Source: Boletus sp. NGJ
Taxonomy: Eukaryota > Basidiomycota > Agaricomycetes > Boletales > Boletaceae
Length of the DNA stretch: 64,000 nt
Reading direction: 5' to 3'
NCBI GenBank assembly: GCA_019096195.1
Contig: JAGTXK010000087.1
Location: 1-64,000 of the forward strand
Part shown: positions 1 through 13,471 of the stretch, piece by piece
Layout of the letters: each line of letters begins with the position of its first letter
Numbering within the stretch: position 1 is the first letter of the stretch
The notes under the pieces: model-generated
The model's database searches: none
Seen by the model: the letters and a program-made list of their open reading frames with translations, nothing else
Told to the model about the DNA's origin: nothing
Made by a program: the position numbers and the translations under genes

Positions 1-140
1 TGACTAAGGGCTCATCTTCAGGGCAAGGATTAGGGCTATCAATGGCCCAGCAAGGGTTAGGGCTAATACCTTTTGGTTCTTTTGCAAATGTCAAGTCTTT
101 GCAAAATAGTCAAACATTGGGACACTTTTTTGAGCCACTG
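1..140. mobile_element. Tc1-type DNA transposon, terminal inverted repeat (cut by window edge)
   Basis: These bases are nearly identical to the ends of the two Tc1 elements at 28,268-30,855 and 34,738-36,337. They finish in CACTG followed by the TA target at 141-142. The rest of the element lies outside the window. It abuts exactly the point where the duplicated Plavaka segment begins, so it probably inserted into that segment at a TA dinucleotide. Confidence 0.85.
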
Positions 141-2598
141 TATTATGGATAGAAATGTGGTTTCTGGTGACAGCTATTAGATAAAAAAAGAATTATATAA
201 ATTGGACCAGCCAATCAGGAGTTATTCTCTTTAAGCTATTCTTCAGCTTTAATGAAGCCAATGCTTAACACTAATGCTCTTTTGGACTTAATAGATCAAT
301 GGCTAAATCAATTCATGAACTTCTTTTTCCATCTAATAGATTTGATAGTAGACTATATTTCATTCACTAGAAGCATCACAGTCCATGAAGAAATGGGCAT
401 GCTGGACAAAAAAGCTGATATTAAAGCTGCAAAAGTCAGAAGCTGAGCTGAGGCAACACTAACATGATGACATGCTCCTAATGTTGGCTTACCATGGGTG
501 TATTTCGACTGGTTGCCAACAAAGAGATAAATTGGCCATAGTGATATGATGCCAAAGTTTGTGAGCTAGGTGGTATTGGACCAAAACATGAGAGGGATGG
601 CAACATGCTCATATGTGTCACCTACCTCTCTTGGAAGGTCATTGACTTCTGCATGAGCTTTTAGCATTTCTGGAGATGTATATACCTCTGAATAGACCCT
701 AAGTTTGCAACTGTCAGTTGAAGTCTAGTGTTCTTCAAATGGAGTGACATAAAATAGCTTCAAGATCTTGTCACTTAAGACCAATTTGATAATATTGACA
801 AGTGAGTGATGAGTGACATTGACTGGGAACATTGGGATTTGGGGATCATTCTCGGAGCTATATTTAACATTCTCCTTGAGCAAGGGAATAGTGACCTTGC
901 TCTGCTTTCAACCATGCTCAGCTCAAAATGGATTACCCTCCTTGTGAAGGTACTTTTGTATCTTTTTCTGTTCCTTCTCATATGAGAATTTTGAGACTGC
1001 AATGGGATTGAAAAGTGGATCTTTGATGAATGTTTAGAGGCATTGTAGTTCAGCAATAGATTTTGTGTTTGAACCAGAATACTGCCAGCATATGAGTAAG
1101 CCAGCAGTGGGATTGCTAAATGCTGAGAATAAATTATCCCACATAATATCAGCAACCGGATGAAGACTGCCAATCCAACTTGCAGCATGGGGAAGATCCC
1201 ACTCTAGTGTTGGTGCTTCAACATGCAAGGCAATTGTATGGTTTTGATTGGGATCAAGTGTTAGTTGTGATGGATATATGTGAAAGAGACCAAAGCCATT
1301 AGGCTTGGTTTGGTGATGAGCTATATTACTAGCTGGTTGTAGAGCATGAGCACTTGAGGGGTGAGGGGCAGGTGATACTGGGGCTTGAAAAGAAGTATCT
1401 ATTGCATCACCTGGCAAGTAGTCATTGTAGCATGTTGACTTCTATGCAGGTAAAAGCAATGGAAATCCTTTTTCAAATGGTAGGTTTTCCCAGACATTTG
1501 CTTTGCCTCCCATGGTTAGAACACTATAAGCTAGGGGAATTTTTACCTCCTAGATAAAACAATCTCTAGGTCTGCTAGGTTTGAGTCAGTTGAATACTTA
1601 GTATAACTAAGTGCACAGATTGTTTGCCAATTTCCAACAAATGCTGAAGAATTGGAATTGAAATGGTTTCAACTATAGTCTGGTTAATAGTGTAAATAAC
1701 TGTAAACAACTGTAAATATGTCTAAAAGTATGCTAGTCAATGCTACTAGATTGCTAGACTTTGATTAGTAGGCTTTTTTAGAAGGTCAAATGAGTTAATT
1801 GCTATAAAAGGCAATGACTTTGTGGCTGGTAATCCACAGATATGCTGGATTGTCAAGATGTTGAGATCTTCCAGGTAAGGCTGGAATAGGTTCACACTAC
1901 ACTTACATCACTCAGATAGGTTATGACAACTCAATCTTATTGTTTGCTAAGGAGAGTGCAATTTAGTGCTTATTTGGCTGTACTGTCACTTATCCTCTTA
2001 GGTGGGCAGTCAGCAGAGTAGCAGGGATGTTTGGGGTCTAGTAGTATTAAACTGTTGGGGATCTATTCCCTTTTATTGCCCTATTTAGGGTTGTCTCTCA
2101 AAAGGTGTTCTATATTTCTTGTGCACTATTGGCTACAGGAATTTACTCCTAACAATCTGACTAGCTGTCTAAACAATGGAGAATGTCCTCCTCAAGGTCC
2201 TCTGTGGGTTGCCTGTGAGTGGTACTCTAAGTAGGGATGAGAATTGTTCTCCTTGAGAGAACTTCTCTGGTTAAGATGCCCTGTATGAGGGGTGATCTGC
2301 TCTCTTTGTGGCCTGAATGGCTCTCCTTTTATAGATAAATACATGGGCTTGGCTAGCCAATCAGAAGGGTTGGCTGCTTACTAATGCCAAGCTTTTGCTG
2401 ACTGAAACATAGAACTTCAAAGAATGCCATAGAACTCCATGGAATACCATGGAAGGTCATGAAGTGTTTAGTCAGGTGACACAAGGCAGTATAGCCCATG
2501 ATCACATGATCATGTTCTCTCACTGGCACTTAGCTATATACATATTATTTACAGTTCTACTAGCTATGTACTTGTAGATAGTAACAGAGCTATATGTT
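141..2598 (-). mobile_element. Plavaka-type DNA transposon relic, copy 1 (N-terminal half, decayed)
   Basis: On the minus strand the translation carries hallmarks of the long N-terminal region of Plavaka-type transposon proteins of Agaricomycetes. There is an FGLF..YPS motif near 1,270, SGSNTKSIAEL near 1,050, and a GNQSKYTHGKPT..CHHV block near 440-540. These pieces are spread over two frames with stops, so the copy is dead. Positions 1,418-2,598 would be its 5' region and show no gene. The whole segment is repeated at 31,861-34,318 at offset 31,720. I counted about five differences, all transitions. CpG is very rare here. The family call rests on remembered motifs, not a search. Confidence 0.6.
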
Positions 2599-4599
2599 GA
2601 AGAAAATCATTAATTTCTCCTTGGTTTCTTGATGGAATATTCTAAGAATTGCAGGGTTGCTAGATCATACTAAGGGTCATAGAGCCCTAGAGTATTGGAA
2701 TATTCTAACCACTGCAAGTGTAGAATTAATTCCATTTGGATCCTAGCTTCTGACTGTGCATGAAATGAGTTTGATGCAGATCAACACCATCTCTAACACT
2801 GGTAAGGTAAAAAGGGGATGGTGATTTGTGACAGCAGTTGGTTAAGTGGTGGCGGTCAAGTAGATCATAGTCCATTCTAGCCTGTAAAAATAGTCAAATC
2901 ATAAAGTAAAATGAACAATGCATACTTACAAGTTCATCACCCTAATATACTGCAGTACATGTTTGGCAGTCTGTGGCATCAAGAGTGCCATTTATAGGAG
3001 CTTTAGAATTGGGATAAGGGCAGGGTGGAGTTGGGGGTAGTGAGTACTGACCTTCATTGTCACCCTTGTCCTCATTACTATGCCCTGTCTGTAGTTCTTC
3101 CTCCTCCTTCTCACAACCACCTTTAAAGTCATTGTTCTCCGAGTTGTCACAATCGCCTGGATGATCCATGTTGCTGTTGTGATTGCTGTGTTCACCATCA
3201 TCCTGATAAATGGCTTGCTCTTCTTTGTTGCTGTTGCACTGCTCATTCCGAACTCAATAGTTATTAGCAATGTCTGTATAAAGCAATTCTGCAGTACAAT
3301 AGCAAGTAGCAGCAAAGAAAAAAAAGATGACCATACCATTGTCATCTGAATTTCTATTGAACACATGCTCCTGGTCACCATTTGAAGAGAGGTCTGACAA
3401 TGAACCATCAAAAATGAGCTTGATGTGGCACTGCAATGTCTGAATGATGCCCTGGGTGAGCAGGGCTTTGAACACTGAGATGAGGAATGGTGGGCAGTGC
3501 TTCGAGGCTTGGGGCAATCCCTGTTATAGCCCTCTGCCACTTGTGTACCAGCATAGATAGCAGTTGATGGTTGGGGTTGAAAACTGAAATGGCCTCTTGA
3601 GCTTGACTGCATGATTGGCTGTTAGGGATTCATGAACAGCTAATTGACTTGCATGGCATCTGAGTCTGCATCTGCATCTGTGTCTGTGTCCTTGAAAGTT
3701 TATATTCAGTGTAATCTCCAAAGAGAATGATCATGAATGTACCTCTTGTATTCTGACTGACTTATTCTTTCAAGTTCAGTGGTGTGGGGTCAGAGCCATC
3801 AAATTCACTGGATCATCCAACACAGCAGCCCTATTTGCAGGAGCCAGTTTCTGTGGTGCCTCGATGGCAAGGGCCACTCTCCTCAGGTGAGAAAGGTGAC
3901 CTCCTTTACCAGTGGTTGAACAGACTGGGCATTGGGAGGTTTCTGGATTAGATGGAATGGGTTTCACCCTGGCCAAATGATTCAGTCTTGCCACTGGCAT
4001 GAGAAAAACTTGGAGGATGAAAGAAGGGTTGAGGGACCTGCCAGTGAGCGAGTTGGAGCCCTGAGAAAATTAGAGCAGGGTCTGTCATTTTTAAATGACT
4101 TAGTGAACTACATCCAGCAGTCTTATTACATACTGTACCTCTTTGTGCTACTACATGGTGTTGGGGAGGACCATAATGTGAGAAATTGATTGCTGTGATG
4201 ATTGTTAAAGTTGAAATTGCATGCTGTGATCACTGATTTGCATGTTTATGTAATCACCATCTGTATCCTGTTGATCATATCTTCTATGACCATCAGCTTG
4301 TAAAGTATCAATGGGTATTAGTACAAGTATTCAGCCACCATGTATGGAGACAATAGATTACTTGTGAGGAGCCCAACTTGAACCATACAAGGTTTCTCTC
4401 CATAGCATTGACAATTATCCCCCAGGCCCAGCCAAGTGGAGTGATCGGCACAGAAACCAATATTTCAAGTTTGTCTTACTAATTATAAATTCTATGAGTA
4501 GCAGATCAAGTGCAATGTTTTGAGTTTGACATCCTGGAACTTGACCCTTTACATCTTGATGAGGGAGGCTCTAAGTCAGTGTTTGCTTGTAGAATCATT
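2599..4599. other. CpG-poor region with no recognisable gene
   Basis: Open frames here are short and low-complexity. A minus-strand stretch at 2,992-3,612 is rich in Arg, Thr and Ser in one frame and Glu, Asp and Asn in another, typical of decayed or repetitive DNA. A CPVC..H..H pattern around 3,900 (minus) could be the remains of a zinc finger, but this is weak. CpG occurs only every few hundred bases. I see no intact gene. Confidence 0.5.
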
Positions 4600-4930
4600 G
4601 CAGTAGAGTGGATGGAGTGCTGGGCAGGGCAGGAGAGAAGTGAGCAGGGAGGGAGAGAAGCAAGTAGGATAAGAGAAGTAAGTAGAGCAGAAGAGAAGCG
4701 AGCAGGGTCCTCACAGGATCGTTGTGATAAAGCAGGTGGGGTGCTGGGCAGGGGAGGAGTGAAGTGAGTAGGTAGTTGATGCATTTTGTATAGAGGAATG
4801 TGGAAAGTAAAGGGAAGACTTCTAGTGCAGGAGGTGGGTCGCTGGGTAGAGGAGGAGAGAAGTGAGCAGGTGGTTGATGCATTTTGTGTAGAGGAATGTG
4901 GAAAGCAAAGGGAAGATTTCTGGTGTGTGG
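4600..4930. repeat. Purine-rich minisatellite, about 98-bp period
   Basis: Two adjacent units read GAAGTGAG.AGG.GGTTGATGC and start near 4,761 and 4,859. They continue with the same motif of GAGGAATGTGGAAAG and AAGGGAAGA. A shorter related GAGAGAAG..AGTAGG pattern precedes them from about 4,600. The run is strongly purine-rich on the plus strand, so the overlapping open frames are not convincing genes. Confidence 0.7.
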
Positions 4931-6180
4931 GGATGCACAAATGCACTACAGGCACAGTTATAGTGGATTCTATGATATCTGGATGAACGATGTTTAATGC
5001 AGGGAGAATAGGGAGACTTATGCAGTGAGTTGCGATCTGGAGAATAATGTTGTGAATGAGGGGAGGAAATCATGTGGCATTTGGTGGCAGCAGGAATGTG
5101 GTGAGAGCAGACTGCAAGCATATGTGTGAACAAGACAAATAAGTTCTATAAATGACACAGTAGTAGTAACAAATAGATGTACAGATTGTCAAATTGGTTG
5201 CATGGAGGACAGGACTGCTAGAGAGGGTGAATGGGGACATATGGCACTGCTTTAGTTTGCATACACTATCTGTGTCATAATGTACAATATTAGTATTGCA
5301 CAGTGAGTTTCGAATGTATCTCATATCATATTCAGCAGCCATCAAGAACTTTGCTGCTTCCTTGGCCTGATGCTTGTATATATTGTAGAGGGCAAGGCTC
5401 TTATTGCTTTTGGCCTTGGCAAGCTCTTGCTCAAGCTGACAGACAGTATGGCATGATCTTGCAACCTGGAGCACCAATCATGCATCTTCCATCTTGAATT
5501 CCAATTGTGCAGAATCTGGAGAATCATCGCTCTTGCAACTTGCCTTTCGAAGTCTAGAATGTTAGTATTTTATAGCATGTAATAGTAAATGAATCTTACA
5601 TTTGCAGTAGTGTCTTTTGATACCACAGAGCTTTATGCCACTAGCAGTGATTTCCTGGTGGATGCTGGTGTCCTGAACTGGGAAAGTGTGGATGACTTCT
5701 GTATCTGTATAGCTCTAATGGTGCTTGGAGTACCAATTTGTATAGTAGTAACCTGAGAAACTTGTGTAGCACAGGAGAGAGGTCGAGAAGAGATGGATGC
5801 AGAGTCCAAGCATGAAAAGGATCATGGAGTGTCTGTGCCAGGCATTGCCAGAATAGTGTTGAGGCTGGCAGAGTCCTCAGGCAAGAGCCTGGAGACACCA
5901 TTCACCAAGGCTCTTTCATTGCCTACAGCTGAAGAGAGGGCATCTGAGCTTTGGTGTGTGTCATTTTGCATGCTGAATGTAGGGCACAAGTGAGACTGAT
6001 TGAAATCAGTGAAAATTATTCAATGATATTGCCAATTATTAGTGAGTAGCTTATCTAACTAGTAGGAAAATGGCCTACTACTAGTAGTATGGCTTGACTT
6101 CCTCATGATCACTGCCGCAACACATTGTATCCACACCCCCTACCTACAAAACTTGGATAAGGTCGAGTGATTAGCCAGGT
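4931..6180. other. Unassigned CpG-poor stretch upstream of the second Plavaka relic
   Basis: A minus-strand frame at 5,070-5,477 encodes a helical segment containing QELAKAKSNKSLALYN and AAEYDMRYIR. It resembles the coiled-coil leaders of repeat-associated fungal hypothetical proteins, but I cannot name it. A plus-strand frame at 5,793-5,993 is unremarkable. No complete gene is visible. Confidence 0.4.
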
Positions 6181-9100
6181 GTGTGCAATCATTCCAAGTA
6201 TCAATGCCTAACTGCCCTAGGTACCTTACAGCATTTCCTACATTGGCGAGGGTCATGCTACATCCTTCAACAGCCTCGCTCTCTCTGCCATGATGACAAT
6301 TGTCAGTACTGGCTGGAAGTCTCTAAGGTCAGCTTACCAGCATGTGAATACAGCCCACCCCTTCCACATTCGCCATCCCCTCTGTTTGTCTCTAATTCAG
6401 TGCAAGACCCCAGTTTAGACAAAGACTTGGATGAATTATGCTTTTGATCTCCAACTCCAGCAGCTCCTGACAATGACACTCATATGGAAGATGTTCCAGA
6501 CTTGCCCTGGGATGTTCAAAATTCACATGGTTGGCTGGTGGAACTCCACTCAAGCACATCTATTTCACAAGGAGCTGGAAAGACATTCCTGACCAAATTC
6601 AATGAGGACAAATATATAGCATATCATATTGGTAATCAGTATTATCCATTTGCAGATTCAAATGACTGGAAGATTGTCAATTTCCTCTTGAAGTCAGGCC
6701 TCAGCATATGCAAGATTGACGAATACCTATTGTTGAGCATTGTACTGTAAGTTGATCAGACATCATACTAATACCTATTGAATGCCTTCTAGGTCAAGAT
6801 GCTATGCCTCTCCTTTTGGATAGCACAAGCATTACATTTGTGCATTGAAATGCTACCATTTGAGTTATGCTAGAAGTACAGGATTGTTCCTACTGCTTAT
6901 CCTATGAAAACACCAGTTCACTTCTACTACTGTGATGCTATCGACTGTGTTAAGTTGCTCTTCAACCATCCTCTGTTTGTGAACGAGATGGAGTATTCCC
7001 TGTACTGCATGTATACATCTGCTGAGCATAACATGAGGATGTACAGTGAATAGATGAGTAGCAATGGGTGCTGGGAAATGCAGGTGAGGGCCTATACTTC
7101 ATCAAACCTGTGTGAACTAACTATGCACTCCAGGATAAAGTCCCTTCTGGCACCACCCTGTGTGACATTATTCTACCATCAGATAAGACACACATCCATC
7201 GTTGATAAGCTTAGCCAACATCAAGATGAAGATTCGGAACAAAGCTTCATCTCATGCCTTCCTGCTTCTAATATTAATGCTGATTCCTGAGTTCCTTTAT
7301 GAAATGCCTAGAATGTGCTCACTTCTTGAAGCCTGCCTTTTCCATCAATGTTTAGACATTGTCCTCAAGCCCCTCAAACAAGCAGCCCAATTTGGATGCA
7401 TGATGTCTGATCTGTTGGAGCAACTACACTATTGTTTCACCACACTGGCATCCTACATCTGTGATACACCAGAGACTTGCTTGATTGCTTGTGTCCAAGG
7501 TCAAACATCTCTGGTCACCATGGCCACAAGCAAAGAGTTTGGGAATCAGAACAGGCACCTACCACATACCACCAAAACGACTTTGTGTCAGCTTCACTCC
7601 ATCAAGCATTTTAAGGCAGACTCTGACATCAAAGCTTATTTTGAAGCATGTGAACCATATCACCTAAGTGGGGTAGCCCTTCCTTTCTGGTGCAACTGGC
7701 CATTTGCACAGCCCTCTCAGTTCCCAACTCCTGAGGGACTTCATGAATGGCACTGGGAGTGCTGGGATCATGATGTCTGTTGCTGGCGGCACAGATGATG
7801 ATGTTGTTACTGTGATCTGTGCTCTCATGGATTTTAGATATTTAGCCCAGACCCCAGCTATCACATCATGGACACAGGATAGAATTCAAGTTGTGCTTGA
7901 TGAATTCCACAATCACAAGCAAGTGATCCTGGATCATGGCCTCCGTCAAGGCCAGCATACTGTCCTTGACCACTTCAATATCCTGAAACTAAAGCTAATG
8001 TAAAATGTCATTCTGAGTATCATGCAGATAGATTCAGTGCTGCAGTGGTCAGCAGATACCATGGAACATACCCATATCAAAGTGATAAAGGACCCTGCTT
8101 TTATGACAAATAACCAGAACTATGATGATCAAATATGCCACCTCCTTGATCATGAGGAGAAGCGGCAAGCTTTTGAGACTGTAATATGTCTTCAGACACA
8201 TTAGATAGCTGGCCAGATCAACATAGAGAATGAAGATGGGGTTTCAGATGTCGAGGCTGATAATAGTGACAATGGCCAAACTGTTTTGCAGGATCTTTGG
8301 TCTACAAAATGCAAAATGATTGATTTCTTTGAGGTTGCTGTGAGGGACTCAGAAGCAATGATTTCCATTGATGCATCCAAGTCACTCTTTCCACCCCATA
8401 CTGACAATATTCACCCATAATCAAGTCCTGAACCATTTCAGTTTTATCACTTCTGATCCTGGAAGTACTATTCCGAAATCACATCCCAGAACCTCCAGTT
8501 CCAAGGGTTGCTTCTGAGATTTTTCCACACCCTTCCACAGGTTCCGAGATGGTCATCTCAGAACTGCTCCAGAACTGTTTCCAGAACTTTCCCATGCTCA
8601 TTCTGAACTTGGATTGAGCTTTTATTACAGTTAGACTTCCTATCATTTCTTAGCCGATATTTACACATATTATGCTTCTTTTGGGCCTGTTCACATAATA
8701 TCACATATAACATAATATGAGCATACCTCTGCCCATAGTATATATAGTTTCCACTCACTGACACACACCTCAGTCATTTTCGCCCTCTTAGGCAGTGGCT
8801 GAGTCTTGTGCATTTCTGCCCTTTCTTAGATTCTGTCACATACCATTGCTTCTAGCATGACAGCCATCCACCTTAACATCAAGCCTACTCACTGCCACAA
8901 GTCTATTGAAGAAGTTGCACAATCATTTGACATTCCAGATCTATATGCAGCCCTCAGTCATTATGTGAGATATGAGGCCAGGGGAATAGCACATTCTCAC
9001 ATCCGCTTTTATACATTCAGTGGTCAAAGATATTCTCCTTCTGACACTGATCTCTCTTTTACTGAACTTCAGATCTGGTTCAAAGCTCACCTTCAACAAA

Positions 9101-9222
9101 GATTATATTACTATCTAGATGAGAATGCTGTGACATTCACCATTAACACTCATCCACCCAATCAAAAGTGGAAATATGGCCAATATGATGCCACCGTACC
9201 ACAAGTAGATAAATTGTCTTGA
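6181..9222 (+). mobile_element. Plavaka-type DNA transposon relic 2, transposase region (broken)
   Basis: Plus-strand frames in order match the Plavaka transposase layout. At 6,484-6,750 there is a YYPFADSNDW..NFLLKSGLS..DEYL motif. At 7,202-7,798 there is a block with SLANI, NKASSHAFLLL, PLKQAA, MMSD, YCFTTLASYICDTPE and TSLVTMA, then PFWCNWP. At 7,704-8,003 comes ALMDFRYLAQ and EFHNHKQVI. At 8,022-8,204 comes QWSADTMEHTHI..KDPA. At 8,857-9,222 lies the C-terminal FTELQIWFKAHLQ..KWKYGQYD block. Several frame changes and in-frame stops separate the pieces, and 8,205-8,856 holds no recognisable part, so it cannot be active. It lies opposite in strand to relic 1 and covers a different part of the protein. 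No terminal inverted repeats were identified. Confidence 0.72.
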
Positions 9223-12133
9223 TGACCATCCAGCAGATTGCAAGGTCTGCCATTCTCATATACATATAATACCTCACTAATCTGAACCACACACAGGACA
9301 TTCTGTTGTACTGGTTTGCCTAATCATGTGTTCTGCATTCACAAGAAGAATACAAAGCCCTTGAGCAAACTGCACTTTTGTTTATGCAGAATGATTGGAC
9401 ATTGTGGCTCAGTGCAGTCATCCAACTGAGGCCACCACTTGTCTTCATATTCTCAAAAGAGCAAAGCATGCATCCAGCAACAACTTTGGACAGGTTTTTC
9501 CATTGGACCAGCTTAAATCTTATACCAGCAAATTTGTGAATGCAAAGTTCAAATTTTGAGGTGGCACTTAAGGCACTTCTCATCGCTGCTGTGCTTGATC
9601 CACAGGTGATCTTCATTACCTTTTGTTACACCAGGTAACAAGTGACACATTTCCAAGTAATCAACCATCTGGTTGATTATTGGACTAGCTGGACTTGAGA
9701 GGAAAATACCTCCCTAGGCCCGAGTTCCTAGGTATGGGGACCAACAGCTAGCTTTCATGTAGAGCCTCCCTTGGGGTTGGAGCCTTCTCTACAACCAATG
9801 GCAGAGTCTTGGACTTTGACAAGGGTGGCACAGTCTGGTGGAGGCATAGACCTATTGTATATGGTTGCCGATGGTGGAGTCTCGGACTTGAAGATAGTGA
9901 TGTAGTCCTATCTGTGCAGAACCCTGTCTGTGTTGGAGTTGCTGTTGGCTAGGTGCGTGAATGGCTGGTGATAATGCCACACAAGTGCGAAGTGATGAGG
10001 AGCAAGATCATGAGCACTGTGGTGATCACTTCCAGAATGGGAGTGGGTGTCTGAAGTGAAGTGGAACTGAGAGCTTGGTAGATTACACGGGAAGTTGTGT
10101 AGGTCTAGGTTAGAGTTACATGAGGGGTGAATGCCCCTATATATAGGCCTTCCCAATCTAGAGCAGGCTTCATATTGTATATGGTAATAGTAAGTTGCAG
10201 ACTAAATATTACCATAAAAGATCAAGGCATCAGTTAAATGAAGAGTTTGGAATACTGGACTGTGTTACGACTGACTCAGGTAGAGGCGGTTGTAGCTCAA
10301 AGGAGGTCGTTGGCAACTAGTCAATGACATCGAGGTCAAGTGGTCAAAGGAATGCAGGGACTTCCTGCGTTAAGGCAGCAACTAGGTAGTGCCTACTAAG
10401 ATTGAGGGTATGAAGGGAGTGTCCACTTCAAGAGTGGGACAAGGTCTCATAGAGGTCCAGAGATCAAGGTAGTTAATTGGGAGGAACTACTTGGCAGATC
10501 TTGAAGTTACATGGAGGTTTAAATAGTCTAGCCTAGATCTCGAAATGGCAATAGATGGAGATGAAAAGAAGATCAGGAGTGGAGACCCGTTGGAGTGGGA
10601 AACAGAAAGAGAAGGGGTTCCATGTATGTATTGGTACATGAGAAAGGGAACCGAGGAACTGGTAGGTGGTCACATGGGGCTAGGATGGTGTGACAAGAAG
10701 GACGAAGGAAAAAAACACAGTCAGAGGAAGAAAAGAATAGAAAGTCCACATAGGAAACATAACAGGCTGTGTACGAGAGAGCACAGCCGAGGAGGCAATG
10801 TCTGTGATCAGATCGGAGGTGAAATGCATATATCAATGAAATGGAAGGGGCTGTGTCACAGCCAAGATGGGCATCGCCTAGAAGGGGAGTTCCGGATGGG
10901 GCGATGCTTGTGTAGGACATCATGGGGGAATCCCTGGTCATAGGAGTCGAAGAAAAGGTTGTCCCATAGTCTGGGAGGGGGTGAAGAAAGAGAAAAAGAT
11001 GTACCCCCTTCCCTAACTGTAACACCTTTGATATGCACTTGAGTATGCCAAGCACAAGAACACTGCAAGGTACCAGCCCTCCTTGATCAATATTGAGCTT
11101 CCCTGCTCCTCTGAGTATGTAGAAGATTTCCAATTCAGCCTCCTTGATATACATGTCCCATGTGACTAGACAATCATGTCCATTGTGCCAGAGTTGGCAG
11201 ATGTAGAATTGAACTACATCCGCAAAGGCCTTGAGTGCCTTGGACCTGGGTAAGTTCAGGTGATTTCCAGAGTAACCTCAGTCACTCATCCACCCCTATG
11301 GCATGCTTCAAGCCTTTGCTGGCATCAAAGCTGAACCCATCTCCAATGTACTCCCTAAAGACCTCACAGTGGTCATCAATGACCTCTCTTCTGACATACC
11401 ACTACTGTTGTCAGTGCCCTCTGAGTTTTAGTCACTGTGACATGTCTATGTTATCCTACTGCCAATTGTACATACTACTAGTACCAGTTTACTATTGAAG
11501 GGTGAATATACTGTACTATGTTTACATTCTATTAGGAGCAACTCAGAGAGTGTTCTACAGTAGCTACCAAAACACCATGACCAACTCAGAGTGCTGTCAT
11601 GGTGTCCACTCAATGCTTGTGTGCTGGACACACTGTGGACCCATGTATACATACTAGTAGCAACTCTGTGTGGCTATGCTTGTGTGAAGCATGTGATCTG
11701 CTATAAGTCATGACATAACCTGTCACACTGCATGAGTGTGGAGCCAACAACCTGTGAGTCATAGTGTGGCCTGTCTTACTGCACAAATGTGGAGCCAACG
11801 ATCTGTGAGGTAGATGTGCCACCATGTGTTGCCATCATTCCATAAACCTGTCATTGTGTGTGACTGTGAAATGCTGTAGTTGTCATGTAAATTGATGGGT
11901 GGCTGTGAGCTGCTGTTCCTAAATTAGTGATTTGCTGATGTACCCTATGTTCTAGTAGGGTTCCCTCCTATGATAATGACATGTTGTCCTCAACCCACCG
12001 CCGCAACCATCCCTTTCCCTTGCTGTTCCAGTCCCCTTGCCCCCACAATAAAGACAAAGATGACGATGGCAATGTGTCATCGTTCTCATGACCACAACGT
12101 CCATCTCCTCACCATCCCAGTCATCAAATATGA
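9223..12133. other. Long gene-poor stretch with unassigned repeats
   Basis: No gene family is recognisable. A minus-strand frame at 9,320-9,616 and a G/A-rich plus frame at 10,545-10,943 have no features I can name. An LTR-like start TGTTACGACT near 10,263 and a TGTAACACC near 11,019 were considered as a solo LTR but show no target duplication. Around 11,640-11,820 two imperfect copies, about 60 bp apart, of a GTGTGGAGCCAAC motif form a small direct repeat. CpG is sparse for most of the stretch. Confidence 0.4.
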
Positions 12134-13095
12134 GTGCGCAAATATAAAACACACAAGTGCCAGACTAGAACTAATTATAGTTCAAGTGGTCCATCCCAAG
12201 CCTCAGTACTTAGATTGAGTCCAAGTTCCTATCAGAGAACACGCTCCCAGAGTAAAAGATTTGGCTGGGTGTGCACCCACCATTCAAACCACAGTGGATT
12301 CCACTTTGGCTCATGTGATGAACTTGGTTTATGCTTTTTTGATGAGCCAAGGCACACAGGATTCTATCCTGCCTACTTGTTGAGATACTATGAACAACTC
12401 TGGATTGCTTGTTCGCCTCATGAGTATTCACTGTGAAGAGCTCAACTAGGAGTTGAGCCCATCAACAAAGTTATGCATGGTACACACCCCCGTCGCCTCA
12501 TCATCCATGATCCTGAGCCTCAGTTGACATCCTGGTATATCCGCTCTGACCCAAATATCATCAAGCAACAGAGATATCTTGCCGTCTCATACCGATACGA
12601 AGACATCGTCCCTAGGAATATATATAAAAAGGACCAACTCAGTTTGAAGAGGATATTCAATTTGAAGATCGAAGCTGTCATGGAATCTCTCCATGAGTCC
12701 ACCTATTGGACCGACCTGACATTGATAGATGAGACGACCTCACCAGAAGAGGTCAATTAGGATCTGTATCATATGGCCGATATTTTCTGTGGGGTGCAGG
12801 AGCAGACATGGATGACATACAGAGAATGTCTCTGAACGTTCCCGAGGCCCTCTTGAGCTGTGAGCTGCGCTCCAAGTTCAAAGACGTGGCAAGGTCACCC
12901 TTATCAGCTCGCAAACTGTGCCTACCCCCACTTTGCCAAGGAGTCCACCATCATCAATTCATATAGATTGAAAGATCCGCTGGAGAGGTTGGAAAGACTC
13001 TCGTTACTCAAGTCTGCCCTTTGGCAACGTACAAGCAGTAGGATATGACAAGTCAAAGCATGTAAAGACTATGACCCCTTCTGTAGAGCAGAGAG
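12134..13095 (+). pseudogene. Unrecognised host-like coding fragment, interrupted
   Basis: The frame at 12,473-12,760 encodes about 95 residues with a dense, ordinary amino-acid mix (SWYIRSDPNIIKQQRYLAVSYRYED). It continues in other frames through about 13,050 (LYHMADIF, then KLCLPPLC). CpG content rises sharply here relative to the region upstream, as in host genes. The YLAVSYRYED stretch faintly recalls the YLALSYVWG box of HET-domain proteins, but this is too weak to call. The gypsy element inserted just downstream at 13,101. Confidence 0.35.
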
Positions 13096-13100
13096 GGTGT

Positions 13101-13457
13101 TGAAAGGGAAAAGACCTTAATATCCTTAGGGGCGCAAGTGCGCTATCCACAGGAGAGAAAAGGAATTCCAAGACTAAAGAATACAGGTGTTGGTACGTTA
13201 CTTTATATACGTAAGGAAATGTGCACGGACCGGCTTAGGGCCAGTCATAGAAACTACTAGAATGTTCTCTATGACATAGAGTGACGTAGTGGGGTCTAGA
13301 CTGTTCTAGGGGTATCGGGTTGTGATGTAGTCTGACTAATGTATGACGTATGGTCTGGGCATAAGGCCTAGACGCAGGATAACTACGTAATCGTTCGTGG
13401 GAGCGGTAAGTGTTGGCTAACTACAATAATTGAAAAGAAAATGTCTAGGTCGTTTCA
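13101..13457 (-). repeat. 3' LTR of the gypsy fossil
   Basis: This 357-bp direct repeat of 19,745-20,101 starts TGAAAG and ends TTTCA. It is the downstream LTR in the element's own sense (minus strand). The 5-bp target copy GGTGT lies immediately outside at 13,096-13,100. Confidence 0.95.
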
Positions 13458-13471
13458 TCACCCCCTTTTTA
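13458..13471 (-). other. Polypurine tract of the gypsy fossil
   Basis: Directly inside the 3' LTR the minus strand reads a purine run (AAAAAGGGGGTGA), the expected position and composition of the plus-strand primer of an LTR element. Confidence 0.8.

Noticed and set aside
4506-4955. 149-residue Ser/Thr/Pro/Leu-rich minus frame
   Set aside because: It is the translation of a purine-rich minisatellite and changes character with every repeat unit.
9320-9616. Possible hAT transposase fragment
   Set aside because: Only a vague resemblance in one frame (AAVLDPQ-like ending), with no zinc-finger or dimerisation motif.
10263-11024. Solo LTR between TGTTACGACT and TGTAACACC
   Set aside because: No matching target duplication flanks these points, and the ends are not proper inverted repeats.
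12473-12760. HET-domain (incompatibility) gene
   Set aside because: Only a ten-residue resemblance; the rest of the domain is not visible.
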